Source: J027 sp034437655 (lineage in GTDB: Bacteria; Chloroflexota; Anaerolineae; Aggregatilineales; J027). Taken from it: a DNA stretch of 64,000 bases. The stretch covers positions 1 to 64,000 of the forward strand of contig DAOTTU010000012.1 of the NCBI GenBank assembly GCA_034437655.1, read 5' to 3'. The position numbers were made by a program, and so were the translations under genes. Below, piece after piece: positions 26,886-36,427 of this stretch. The notes beneath the pieces are model-generated. The model did no database searches. It saw only the letters and a list, made by a program, of their open reading frames with translations, and was not told the DNA's origin. How positions within the stretch are numbered: the stretch's first letter is position 1; each line of letters opens with the position of its first letter.

Positions 26886-28949
26886 GTGCATAATAAAAAA
26901 CCGTTACTCGTACTAGTGCTTTTACTTTTTGCTTCGATGGCTTGTTATTCTGACAGCCCGCTGTGGGTTTTTGGGGTGACGGATACGCCACCCACCGCAA
27001 CCTTCCTCCCTACACCAGACCAGGAACAGTATCCTTCTAAGGTGACAGTGGAACAACGTGCATTGGCCCCACAACCGACTGCACGTGAAGACCCATTTTT
27101 CTTCATCACCAATCTACCCGCTGACTTAATGACAGGTGTGCGTAATGCAAGTGGTAGCTGTGAATATGGTGATGAGCTTGAGGTGCTTTACATTGGGCAC
27201 CAGTGGGAAAATTACACGGGTAGCATTTACGTTGATGACATTGCACTGGCAGGGGCAGACGCCGCTGAGGTGCTGTTTGACTTTGAGACAGATGCTGACT
27301 GGACGCTTGTGAACGATGGAATCGGTGTAGAAGACGATACCTTGAGCGTGAGCCGGGATGTAGATTTCCAGCGTAATCGTGACCCTGAACAGCCAGACCT
27401 GGACGTCTCGAATCCGGGTGGTGTGCTGCAATTGGACCTTGTTTTCCAGTCTGACGACTGGGTAGCCGCCATCGCCAATACTTTCGATACGCCGCAAGAC
27501 TGGAGTACACAAGAAAGTGTCACGGCGCGTTTGTTTGCACCGTTTTCTGCAAAACACTTTGTTGCCACTGTATTCGTACAACTTGGTGACAGTACCGACG
27601 TTGTTGAACTTGGGGAAGTTGACCTGACCCCCGGACAATGGAGCGAAGTCAGTGTTGATCTGGCTGGCACTGAAGGTCTGGACGCCGTGACAGCTTTGGG
27701 CTTTGAAATTGGCCCGGACCCGGCACGGACATGGTATCTGGTCGAGTGTTTTGGGAACGTCGGCTGGGCCAGTGAAGACCGCATCGCGGGGCCTGTATTG
27801 TTTTCGCGTGGGCAAAGCGCGTTGACTCGCGACATTTCGCAGAACAACACACAGATTTTGGCCGGGCAACCTTTTGGCGCATTTGGTGGTATTGAACCGC
27901 CAATTAGCACCGCGTTGCCGCCTTCGACCCAATGCCAGGTGAATGAAGTGGTAGAAATCCGCAACGTCTCATCGGTTGATCAGGAAATCTGGTACGAAAT
28001 TGGCTGTACATCGGGTACCGGGTGGGTGCGTGGTTTCCGACTCTTTGGACCTTTGCCGCTTCCGGCAGACGGCGGTAATGGTATCATCCGCCCTGAGTTT
28101 GAAACGGTTGACTTGACTGAATCACCCGGCCCTTCTACAGCAGAAAATCCTGTTGTCGGCACATGTGCCAGCAACCAGATCATTCGCACGGTTGGCTTCG
28201 ACACCGTTGAGGGTGCAGAAGAACGTGTTCCGTACTACCGCATCGCTTGTGAGGATGTAACCGGGTGGGTTGAACAAGACCCATTGATCGAAATCCCCTA
28301 TTTGTTGGGTACACCCACATTAGTAGTCGGGGTTAGCAGGGATAGTGTTCAGCTAGAAGCTCCTGCTGAAGAAGAGGGTGCAGAAGCTACTGAAGATGAA
28401 CCTGTTGACGACACAACAGCCGAAGAAGAGAGTGACTTCTTGCCTGTGCTGCTGGCAGAGGAAGCTACGATTGCGAATGCTGATAATACCGTCGGGGAAT
28501 GCCCCAGCGGTGCCATCGTAACGCTGGAACAGGTTGCAGGAAGCCCGAACTTTGACGCAATCTTCTATCAAGTCACGTGTGAAGATATCAATGGTTGGAT
28601 TGAGGCTCGCTTCTTGCCAAACCGTGTGATTTATGAAGTTGGCACTGTGGTCTACTTCACAGAAGAAAACACCAACCCGGTCAACCCACAGCAGGGCTTT
28701 GAACTTGACGAAACACCCTCACAGGTGGCAGAAGCAATTGGTATTTGCCCTCTGTTTGCACCGGCCGAAGTCATTGACATTGCATTTGAGCAGCGTGCGT
28801 TGGCCAGCCTGGGCTATCGTCTGTACTACCAGCTCCGCTGCATTAATCCAGAAGCAGAAGAAGACAGCCAGGAAGTTGAAGGCTGGGTTGAACTGGAGCG
28901 TATTCAAGACCTGACGCTGCGCAACCCGCTGTATTTCCTCGGAAACTAA
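26886..28949 (+). CDS. Exported lipoprotein with SH3-like repeats, inside the opp locus
   Basis: 687 residues from GTG 26886, behind an AGGAG ribosome-binding site. A short basic N-terminus, hydrophobic stretch and lipobox FASMAC put the lipidated cysteine at residue 20. From ~330 on there are four SH3-like repeats of ~70–100 residues, each with an early Cys, a YY/FY pair, a second Cys and a Gly-Trp (for example TCEDINGWIEARFL). The N-terminal half has a beta-rich region (~100–300) of unknown type. An acidic linker (~495–520) separates repeats. It is not an SBP_bac_5 binding protein by any motif I can see. It lies between the C and B permease genes, so it may be an accessory or substitute receptor. 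Confidence 0.75.
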   Translation: MHNKKPLLVLVLLLFASMACYSDSPLWVFGVTDTPPTATFLPTPDQEQYPSKVTVEQRALAPQPTAREDPFFFITNLPADLMTGVRNASGSCEYGDELEVLYIGHQWENYTGSIYVDDIALAGADAAEVLFDFETDADWTLVNDGIGVEDDTLSVSRDVDFQRNRDPEQPDLDVSNPGGVLQLDLVFQSDDWVAAIANTFDTPQDWSTQESVTARLFAPFSAKHFVATVFVQLGDSTDVVELGEVDLTPGQWSEVSVDLAGTEGLDAVTALGFEIGPDPARTWYLVECFGNVGWASEDRIAGPVLFSRGQSALTRDISQNNTQILAGQPFGAFGGIEPPISTALPPSTQCQVNEVVEIRNVSSVDQEIWYEIGCTSGTGWVRGFRLFGPLPLPADGGNGIIRPEFETVDLTESPGPSTAENPVVGTCASNQIIRTVGFDTVEGAEERVPYYRIACEDVTGWVEQDPLIEIPYLLGTPTLVVGVSRDSVQLEAPAEEEGAEATEDEPVDDTTAEEESDFLPVLLAEEATIANADNTVGECPSGAIVTLEQVAGSPNFDAIFYQVTCEDINGWIEARFLPNRVIYEVGTVVYFTEENTNPVNPQQGFELDETPSQVAEAIGICPLFAPAEVIDIAFEQRALASLGYRLYYQLRCINPEAEEDSQEVEGWVELERIQDLTLRNPLYFLGN

Positions 28950-28967
28950 GCATCGTAATTTAACGCT

Positions 28968-28998
28968 GGTGGTGGCGTGTCCTTGAGGCGCTACCACC
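28968..28998 (+). promoter_or_regulatory. Ten-base-pair hairpin between lipoprotein gene and oppB
   Basis: GGTGGTGGCG pairs with CGCTACCACC (one G-T wobble) around an 11-base loop, without a T-run. It is about 40 bases upstream of ATG 29038. It is one of several stem-loops in the gaps of this locus and could be an mRNA-processing or stability element. Confidence 0.45.
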
Positions 28999-29037
28999 GC
29001 AACATCGGCAGAAAATTCTGTTGAGAGGGTAACGAAA

Positions 29038-30588
29038 ATGGTAGTTGTTCGTTTTTTCTTGAATATCATTAGTGGGATCATCAACGCACTGGGTGGCACC
29101 AGTATGTTGAAGTTTCTGGTGCGGCGTATCTTTGCCTCGATGCCAGTCTTGTTTGCAATCATGGTGATTACGTTTGGGCTTACGCGGGCCATGCCCGGTG
29201 GGCCGTTCGACGCTATCAACCAGCGCAGTATGCCCGAACACATTCGCGCTCAACTTGAGCAACGCTATGGCCTGACCAAGAGCTTATTCTTTGACACTCC
29301 ATCCGACGCTGCTGGCGCTGAAACAACATGGGGTAAGCACGCTTTTGTGAAGGGTGGCTTTAGTGACACAGTAGAAGGTGCTGAAGACCGAACTGGCGTC
29401 TATGATGAACTGGGTGATACGGGTGTTCAATTCAGTGGTGACTATGATCTTGTGCGCTGGGACGATGAAGCACAGCGACTTGTAGACTACGAATTGCATC
29501 CCTACGAAAGCTGGGTAGACGAAAACAGCGACCTGGTTTATAGCCTTTCAACGCTAAGTTCGCTGACAACGACGGCGGCTAGTGGGCTGACCGTTGGGAG
29601 CGATGGTCTGGCAAACTATGTCTCTAGCAATGCGACGATCAATTCCTCAGTAGACGTATTGCGTGAGTATAGTGAAGACTGTCGCCCGTATAAGCAATAC
29701 CCCGGCTGGGCAGTGTTTGCCCGTCGCGAAGAATGCGCAACCTCTGGCGGTAACGTCAGCTTTGTGTTGAATCAGGCCGGTGAAGTGTTGCGTGTTGACC
29801 CGCTAGACTCGCAATTCTGGAACTACTTCTGGAATGTACTCAGCTTTGACTTTGGGCCTTCCTTGAACGTTGCTGAACGTCAAGAAAACCGCCAGGTTTC
29901 TGACGAAATCAGCGAGCGTCTACCTACGTCAATGCGCGTTGGTATTGTGTCCGTAATCTTTGGATTTACGTTCGGCATTCCGCTCGGGGTGCTGGCAGCA
30001 GTCTATCAAAATTCCCCGATTGACTACGGCGCGACATTCCTGGCGGTGCTTGGACAATCGATTCCAAATATTATCCTTGCACCTGTGTTGATCATTATAT
30101 TCGCGGTCGAGTTAGACTGGTTACCGCCGCCTGACAGAACGGTGTGGCGAGAACCTTTCTTCAGCCGCGACTACCTTATCGCGCTGATTATGCCGACCAT
30201 TGCCCTCGGTACGGGTATGAGTTCGGGTATTGCACGTCTGACCCGCGCCAGTTTGCTACAGGTGATGAATGAAGACTATATCCGCACAGCACGCGCTAAA
30301 GGGCTACGTGAACGGACGGTTATCTACCTCCACGGGTTGAAGAATTCACTGATTCCAGTGGCAACCATCCTGGGGCCGTTGCTGGCAGGTGTTCTGACGG
30401 GTACCTTCATCGTCGAGTTGATCTTCCTGATTCCGGGACTGGGGCAAGCGTTCATTGCCAGCGTTGGTGCCCGCGACTACACCACCATTATGGCCGTGAC
30501 ACTACTATACTCGACATTTTTGATCGCCGGAAATATTCTGGTGGACATCATCTATACATGGCTAGACCCGCGCATCCGTTTCGACTAA
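29038..30588 (+). CDS. oppB: Peptide ABC transporter permease, OppB type, with large ectodomain
   Basis: 516 residues against ~310–340 usually. A first membrane helix (~28–52: RRIFASMPVLFAIMVITFG) is followed by ~240 residues outside (~55–295), then the usual core starting TSMRVGIVSVIFG with the EAA motif DYIRTARAKGLRER and the C-terminal DIIYTWLDPRIRF. The insertion is acidic, rich in Ser/Thr/Asp, and holds two cysteines. The first 22 residues could be an extension, since a second Met starts MLKFLVRRIF. It is last in the opp locus. Confidence 0.9.
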   Translation: MVVVRFFLNIISGIINALGGTSMLKFLVRRIFASMPVLFAIMVITFGLTRAMPGGPFDAINQRSMPEHIRAQLEQRYGLTKSLFFDTPSDAAGAETTWGKHAFVKGGFSDTVEGAEDRTGVYDELGDTGVQFSGDYDLVRWDDEAQRLVDYELHPYESWVDENSDLVYSLSTLSSLTTTAASGLTVGSDGLANYVSSNATINSSVDVLREYSEDCRPYKQYPGWAVFARREECATSGGNVSFVLNQAGEVLRVDPLDSQFWNYFWNVLSFDFGPSLNVAERQENRQVSDEISERLPTSMRVGIVSVIFGFTFGIPLGVLAAVYQNSPIDYGATFLAVLGQSIPNIILAPVLIIIFAVELDWLPPPDRTVWREPFFSRDYLIALIMPTIALGTGMSSGIARLTRASLLQVMNEDYIRTARAKGLRERTVIYLHGLKNSLIPVATILGPLLAGVLTGTFIVELIFLIPGLGQAFIASVGARDYTTIMAVTLLYSTFLIAGNILVDIIYTWLDPRIRFD

Positions 30589-30731
30589 TCAGCGAAGCGT
30601 TTTCCAGTTTTAAATAGCACACTCACCCCCATGTCTATGATAGAGCAGATATGGTGGTTTGCATTGCTAGCAACACCACAAGCGTAGTGAGTACGTAGTA
30701 AAAACAGGGAGAGCATCATACCAAGGCATTG

Positions 30732-30737
30732 TATAAT
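30732..30737 (+). promoter_or_regulatory. Consensus -10 element before the FHA gene
   Basis: TATAAT lies 38 bases upstream of ATG 30776 in a 187-base gap after oppB. No good -35 is seen at the normal distance. It probably marks the start of the long FHA–MoxR–vWA transcription unit. The rest of the gap holds no gene I can support. Confidence 0.4.
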
Positions 30738-30775
30738 GCTTGTGTGTAGATATAGCTTGTCGAAGGTGAAGCAAC

Positions 30776-32740
30776 ATGACGCGAGGGCGACTTGCAATTT
30801 TTAGTCCAGACGGACCAGTTGACCAGTATTACATTGATGGTGATGTGGTGGCGGTCGGACGGTCGTCTGGTAATGATCTGGTGATTGATCGCCACGGCAT
30901 TTCACGGTATCACATCAGCCTGACGATCCATGAACACACGGCCGAACTACGCGACCTGGATTCGGTGAACGGGACCTATGTGGACGGGCTACTGTTGAAA
31001 CCAAACGAGGGACGTTTGCTGCGCGGCGGTGAGGAAATCCAGATTGGCGACAGTCGCTTGATTTACTATCCTCCCGGTGATTCCAAACTTGACGATACGG
31101 TCGTCTCGCAAGTGACATCCCTGGAAAGCCAACATCTTGCGGTTGAGATGGAAGGGCCAAATATCGCTGTGACACCCGGCACCAGCGCCCCTGCTACCCT
31201 CAACCTGAGGAACACGAGCAATCAGGAACTCAAGATTCATATCGACGTTGAAGGGCTGCCCCGTAGTTGGGTGCGCATCGACCGCAATGACTTTCGGCTA
31301 GCTGCGGGCCATGACATTGACGTTGGCGTCACTTTCAAGCCATCGCGCCGCCCTGAGTCTAAACCGGGGCGCTACGACGTGAAGATCACGTTGAGTTTTG
31401 CAGAAACGCGCTTTGCCCCCGTTAATATTGAGACCCAACTTGATATTCTACAATTTAACGGCTATGGTGCTGTGCTAGGCACCCCGTTGCTTGAGGCGGG
31501 TGAACCTTTTCAGCTTTATATCCATAATCAGGGCAACGGTAGTTTGCCGCTCCGCTTTCATGGGGAAGATAAAGGCAATCTGCTGACGTATCAAATCACA
31601 CCGGACACCCTCACGCTAGGTCCCGGTGAACGCAAAGTGATTAATGGCACAGTACGGCCCAAACGACGCCGTTTTATCGGTCAAGAAACGCTGCATGAAT
31701 ACGTTATCCTGACGAAATCACTCGCGCCAGCAGGATTCGTTGCGCCAGTAAGCGGTGAAGTGCGCTTGATTCCGCTTGTGCGACCGTGGACGGTACCATT
31801 ACTGTTTCTGCCACTGGTGGCGCTGGTTGTGCTTATAGGTGCGCTGGTGCTACCGAGTGGTGAGGGAACGCAAGCTGTGTCTCTGCCCGCTCCGGTTATC
31901 AATGGCTTCACCGTCAATGGGCAAAATACAGCGTTTGAAGTTCAGCCAGACACGCCACTGGTGATTGAATGGACGAGCCAGCACGCCGATGCCATTGAAG
32001 TTGTCGCGCTGGATAGTGAATTGAATGTAGCCGTGCAAGCTGTCCTCGCGACGTCTGCCCCTGGCAGTCATCTACTATATTTGCCGCGTAGCGACACTTA
32101 CACAGTGCAACTTAGCGCCACCAATGCCACACAAACCACCACAGCAGACCCGGTTACAGTCACCGTTACCCCTGTAATTATGCTGCGTGGAACGGTTTTT
32201 CTCGGCGAAGATGAGACGCAGTATACAACTTTATATCGCAATGTGATTGATCAGCAGCTTGTTGTAGAATGGTTATCAGATCGTCAGCAAGCGGAGGACA
32301 GCATACTGTCGCTGATCGTGCAGAGTAACGGTAACCCTCAGTTAACGCGCCAGACCGTCATTAATGACACCAACGGCGTTTATACCCTGGATATTGATAC
32401 AACAACAATGGTAGAGACAGTCAGTCCGGTGCGGCTTCAGCTTGTCGGTGATGGTTTTGGTGCCAGTGTAACGATTCCAGTTCTGTATCCTGCTTGCGTT
32501 GTCGAACGCGGTACGATTTCGGTTTATACAGCTCCCGGGATAGGCGATGAAGGTCTAATGACGTTGCTGCCAGCACAAACCCGGTTCAGGCTAGACGGCC
32601 GGAACCCCGCCGGGTGGGTACGCATCATTGTGCCTGCCGTTGTACCGACTTCTGGTTATTACGGATGGGTTTCCTCTGAAGCCCTACAAAATGCCGACTG
32701 CACGATCCGTCCTGAACAACTGAGCGCAATCCAGAACTAA
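30776..32740 (+). CDS. FHA-domain membrane protein with extracellular C-terminus
   Basis: 654 residues. The N-terminal FHA domain (~5–95) has its phosphothreonine-binding residues: GRS (28–30), SRYH (43–46) and NGT (65–67). A beta-rich region (~115–335) with NLRNTSNQE and Ig-like features follows, then one membrane helix (~340–362), and an outside part with further beta domains ending in an SH3-like module (VYTAPGIGDEG … GYYGWVSSEAL). It may read Ser/Thr phosphorylation in the cytoplasm and link it to the envelope. No Ser/Thr kinase is in the window. First gene of the plus-strand run that reaches the vWA proteins. Confidence 0.85.
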   Translation: MTRGRLAIFSPDGPVDQYYIDGDVVAVGRSSGNDLVIDRHGISRYHISLTIHEHTAELRDLDSVNGTYVDGLLLKPNEGRLLRGGEEIQIGDSRLIYYPPGDSKLDDTVVSQVTSLESQHLAVEMEGPNIAVTPGTSAPATLNLRNTSNQELKIHIDVEGLPRSWVRIDRNDFRLAAGHDIDVGVTFKPSRRPESKPGRYDVKITLSFAETRFAPVNIETQLDILQFNGYGAVLGTPLLEAGEPFQLYIHNQGNGSLPLRFHGEDKGNLLTYQITPDTLTLGPGERKVINGTVRPKRRRFIGQETLHEYVILTKSLAPAGFVAPVSGEVRLIPLVRPWTVPLLFLPLVALVVLIGALVLPSGEGTQAVSLPAPVINGFTVNGQNTAFEVQPDTPLVIEWTSQHADAIEVVALDSELNVAVQAVLATSAPGSHLLYLPRSDTYTVQLSATNATQTTTADPVTVTVTPVIMLRGTVFLGEDETQYTTLYRNVIDQQLVVEWLSDRQQAEDSILSLIVQSNGNPQLTRQTVINDTNGVYTLDIDTTTMVETVSPVRLQLVGDGFGASVTIPVLYPACVVERGTISVYTAPGIGDEGLMTLLPAQTRFRLDGRNPAGWVRIIVPAVVPTSGYYGWVSSEALQNADCTIRPEQLSAIQN

Positions 32741-32801
32741 GGATTAGCGGGCGCGACAGTATAGTAAGTGGTGACAACCATCACCTGAGTTGGAAAATTC
32801 T

Positions 32802-35321
32802 ATGGGTATCCGAATCCAATCTATAAAACGTACGCTGGTTACTGTACTCCTTGTTGCATTAAGCCTGGGGACGCTTGGCTTTAGCCCGCCCCAGCAACAG
32901 CAAGATATTGAAATTGACGTTGCCGCTGGTTTTGGTGGTTACTATCGTGCTGATAAGTGGACGCCTGTTCAGGTTACCGTTCGTAACAACGGCACCCGCG
33001 ATATTCAGGGCACCGTCCAAATCCGTACCCGGGCTACTGATGACGGCCGCGAACAGCTTTTTACAAGCCCATTTTTTGTGCGCTTTGGCAGCGAACGTAG
33101 TGAATATATTCACGTCTCTTTTGAAGCACAAACTCGCGAATTTAGCATCGAGTTGCTGGACAACGAAGGCCGCGTGCTAGAGACACAGGTCGCACAGATC
33201 ACACCCGTCCGACAGCGAGACATTCTCTACGGCGTTATTTCTGAAGCAAGCGAACAAATCCAACTGACCGGGCTCCGGATTGGTGCAGGTGCCGGGTATC
33301 AGGTCAACTGGCGACCAGAAGACCTCCCCGCTTCAGCAGATGCACTGCGCTCGTTGGATGTCATTACGATTTTTGGTGTTGCCAACGCACGCCTCAGCGA
33401 AGGCCAGCAGCAGGCGTTGCAGGACTGGGTAACCGGGGGCGGCCACTTGATTGTGCATGGCGGCGCGGGAACCTCGTGGCAGTTTGCCCGCGAATATCTG
33501 GACGAATTGTTGCCCACCGAACTACTCGGTAATGAGACTGTGCAAGACCTCAGCGCTCTGGGGCGGCTGGTGGGGCGGCCTTCCGATATTCTGGCACCGG
33601 ATGATTCGGCCGGCTATATCGTGACCGAAAACGTACCGCGTAGTAATGCTAACGTCCTCCTCGAAGTGGAAAACATTCCAGTTGTGGTGCGTGAAAAAGT
33701 TGGTAGCGGTGTGGTTGATTTCGTTGCACTGGACCCCATCAGTAATCCCCTTGACGAGTACGAACATACCGAAGCGCTCTGGCAAGAATTGGTCACCAGC
33801 CGCCCCCAACGTGCCACGTGGGCCTATGACTTCGAAGACTGGGAAGCTGCGGACAATGCTGTGCGTATTGTGACGGGTTTTGAATTACCCTCCGCGCTGC
33901 AAATGCTTGGCTTTTTGATCGTATACATTGCCTTAATCGGCCCCATCAATTTCGTTGTGCTGCGTGCGATAGGCCGCCGAGAATTTGCCTGGTTCACTAT
34001 CCCGATTGTGATTGGCATTTTCACGGTGATTGCTTACTTCACCGGGTTCAGCCTGCGTGGCGATGCCGCGACGGTAAATCATCTGGCTGTCGTACAGGCC
34101 TACCCTGAAAATGACCGGGCCCGGGTCGATGGTTTGGTGGGGGTCTTCTCGCCGCGCCGCACGACTTACAACGTCAGCGTTGATGAAGGCATGACGCTGC
34201 GCACCATCCCGGAATTAGAAGATATTGACACCGGGATTGCGGAAATTCCGATTGTCGAAGAAGGTGAGTTCCGCGTTGAAGAACTACCCGTTGATGCCGG
34301 GATTATCGCTACATTTGCCAGTAGCGGCTACCGCGTGGCCCCTGACTATGAAGGGCTGGCGACATGGGTGCTGAGTGGCGGTAATGCAGTCAATGTGGAA
34401 GGCTTCATTCAGCTTGACGACATTGTGCTACAAGACGCGGTGGTGTTGGCGCATCGTGGCTTTGTCCCGCTTGGTGACTTGCAGCCGGGTGAGCGCTATG
34501 AGTTCACTTTTGACCAGCAGCAATATCCAATTATTCTCGGCGATATGATCCCGCTGTCACTCGGCAACCGCACCACCATCGGGCGCTTTGTAGGGCGCGG
34601 CACAGGGACGTTTGTCGGCCCCCGCGTCAATACTACCCTCTGCGGTGACTTCAACCTGACGCTCGGCCAGATCATGAACGATGTCGCCTTTGATTGTCTG
34701 GGCGGTGGTGGTGAAGACGAAGAACGCATTAACCGCCGGCGTGCGCTAATGATCCAGGCGATTACTGATACCCATCAGCAGGACACCGGCCGCAGCAGTG
34801 ATATTTACGTCGCCGGGTGGGTCGAAACAGCCCCGTTTGAAACCACGCTGGGCACCAATCAAGAAAACCGCTACGAAAGCCTGTATATTCTCAAACTACC
34901 CGTGAATTATCGCACAGAAGCGGCCCGCAACCCGGTTGTCCCCACGGGGTTGATGACGTGGACACTGGTTGATACTGATGGCTTTAACCTCGACCGCACC
35001 CCACGTGGGCAAACACTCAACGTGAATGACCTCATCACCTTCCGTTTTGCCCCGGCCGAAGCCTTCGCGACCGCCCCCGTTGAAACAATTGCGCTTGAAG
35101 TTGATGTCAACGGGAGCAATGAACAGCTTCAGCTTTCCGTTTGGAACTGGGCGACCGGGCAATGGGAGGTTTTCGAGATTCCACCCGACAGCATGGTAAA
35201 CATCGAAGACACCGATGATTACCTGGGGCTGAACAATTCCTTTAAAGTACTGCTGCAAACTGGCGAAAATTTCAACACCGCCGACCTGGCAGCTATTAAT
35301 CCCGTCTTGATTCTGCAATAG
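32802..35321 (+). CDS. Large membrane protein of the ABC/MoxR cluster
   Basis: About 839 residues from ATG 32802 (an in-frame TTG lies four codons upstream). A signal-type N-terminus (RTLVTVLLVALSLGTLGF) is followed by a beta domain (VQVTVRNNGTRDIQG), a GATase-like/DUF4350-like region (~150–320, with ITIFGVANARLSEGQQQAL and GGHLIVHGGAG), two membrane helices (~368–420: LGFLIVYIALIGPINFVVL and a following stretch), and a long beta-rich C-terminus. The region resembles proteins encoded beside ABC-2 exporters, like GldG-type partners. Function is not established; a role in the same export or assembly machine is inferred from position. Confidence 0.7.
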   Translation: MGIRIQSIKRTLVTVLLVALSLGTLGFSPPQQQQDIEIDVAAGFGGYYRADKWTPVQVTVRNNGTRDIQGTVQIRTRATDDGREQLFTSPFFVRFGSERSEYIHVSFEAQTREFSIELLDNEGRVLETQVAQITPVRQRDILYGVISEASEQIQLTGLRIGAGAGYQVNWRPEDLPASADALRSLDVITIFGVANARLSEGQQQALQDWVTGGGHLIVHGGAGTSWQFAREYLDELLPTELLGNETVQDLSALGRLVGRPSDILAPDDSAGYIVTENVPRSNANVLLEVENIPVVVREKVGSGVVDFVALDPISNPLDEYEHTEALWQELVTSRPQRATWAYDFEDWEAADNAVRIVTGFELPSALQMLGFLIVYIALIGPINFVVLRAIGRREFAWFTIPIVIGIFTVIAYFTGFSLRGDAATVNHLAVVQAYPENDRARVDGLVGVFSPRRTTYNVSVDEGMTLRTIPELEDIDTGIAEIPIVEEGEFRVEELPVDAGIIATFASSGYRVAPDYEGLATWVLSGGNAVNVEGFIQLDDIVLQDAVVLAHRGFVPLGDLQPGERYEFTFDQQQYPIILGDMIPLSLGNRTTIGRFVGRGTGTFVGPRVNTTLCGDFNLTLGQIMNDVAFDCLGGGGEDEERINRRRALMIQAITDTHQQDTGRSSDIYVAGWVETAPFETTLGTNQENRYESLYILKLPVNYRTEAARNPVVPTGLMTWTLVDTDGFNLDRTPRGQTLNVNDLITFRFAPAEAFATAPVETIALEVDVNGSNEQLQLSVWNWATGQWEVFEIPPDSMVNIEDTDDYLGLNNSFKVLLQTGENFNTADLAAINPVLILQ

Positions 35322-35349
35322 CAAAGTTTTCTCCTGAGGAGCGATTATC

Positions 35350-36423
35350 ATGTCTGACAACACGACCCCGGTTAGTGAAGCCACCGAAGAAATGATGGAT
35401 GACGTTGCCAATCAAGAGGCGATGGAAGCACTTGAAGCTGAAGCGGCTGCGATTTCACAAGATATTGATGATCAAGACTTAATCATTGAAACACGCAACC
35501 TCAACAAGCGCTATGGTAAGCTGCACGCCGTACAGGACTTGAATATTCAGGTGCCACGCGGCGCGATTTATGGCTTTGTCGGCCCGAACGGTGCCGGGAA
35601 AACCAGTACCATGCGCATTATGACGACATTGATGCGCCCCACGTCGGGTGAAGCGATTGTCGATGGCTATACGGTCAACGAACATCCGCGTGATGTGCGC
35701 CGCTCGATTGGTTATATGCCGGACTTCTTCGGCGTTTACGATGACATGAAAGTCTGGGAATATCTGGACTTCTTCGCCGCGTGCTATGAAATCCCCGAAA
35801 GCGACCGCCCCGGCTTGATTCGTGACCTGCTTGAACTGGTGGACCTCAGTCATCGCCGTGACGACATGGTAGACAAGCTCAGCCGTGGTATGAAGCAGCG
35901 CCTCTGCCTGGCCCGGACGCTTGCGCATGACCCGTCGGTGCTGATCCTTGACGAGCCGGCCTCGGGGTTAGACCCGCGTGCCCGTGTTGAAATTCGTGAA
36001 TTGTTGATTGAACTGGCCAAGATGGGTAAAACGATCTTCTTCTCCTCCCACATTCTGGCTGATGTTAGCGAGATTTGTACGCACATCGGCATTCTCGAAG
36101 CCGGGCAAATTGTCATGCAGGGGCCCATTAAAGACCTGCGTAAGCAATTGATGCCACACAAGATCATTGTTATAACGCTGCTGGACAAGATTGAAGAAGC
36201 CAAAGCCGCTATCATGACGCTGGAAGGCATTGAAAGCGTTACGGATATGGAGCCCGAAGACGGCAAGAAGCGTCTCCGCGTAGAATTTAGCCGCGACGAT
36301 GCTGCTGTTTCAGAATTACTCGCCGCACTCACCAGTCAACAAATTCCTGTCGTCAACTTTGCTGAAGAAACTTCTGACCTCGAGCAGGTCTTCATGAAGG
36401 TGACCAAAGGGATTGTGACCTGA
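35350..36423 (+). CDS. ABC-2 exporter ATPase, first pair
   Basis: 357 residues. An acidic N-terminal extension of ~45 residues precedes the ATPase. Walker A GPNGAGKTSTMRIM, signature LSRGMKQRLCLARTL, Walker B VLILDEPASGLD and the SSHIL switch are present. The C-terminal ~90 residues form a regulatory tail. It pairs with the membrane gene five bases downstream to make an exporter of GldA/NodI type. Substrate unknown. The acidic tail at the front is unlike the second ATPase of the cluster. Confidence 0.88.
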   Translation: MSDNTTPVSEATEEMMDDVANQEAMEALEAEAAAISQDIDDQDLIIETRNLNKRYGKLHAVQDLNIQVPRGAIYGFVGPNGAGKTSTMRIMTTLMRPTSGEAIVDGYTVNEHPRDVRRSIGYMPDFFGVYDDMKVWEYLDFFAACYEIPESDRPGLIRDLLELVDLSHRRDDMVDKLSRGMKQRLCLARTLAHDPSVLILDEPASGLDPRARVEIRELLIELAKMGKTIFFSSHILADVSEICTHIGILEAGQIVMQGPIKDLRKQLMPHKIIVITLLDKIEEAKAAIMTLEGIESVTDMEPEDGKKRLRVEFSRDDAAVSELLAALTSQQIPVVNFAEETSDLEQVFMKVTKGIVT

Positions 36424-36427
36424 TCTC

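Noticed and set aside
29038..29105. Alternative start of oppB at 29104
   Set aside because: The 29038 ATG has a GAGAGGG ribosome-binding sequence at workable distance; the shorter start remains possible but is less supported.
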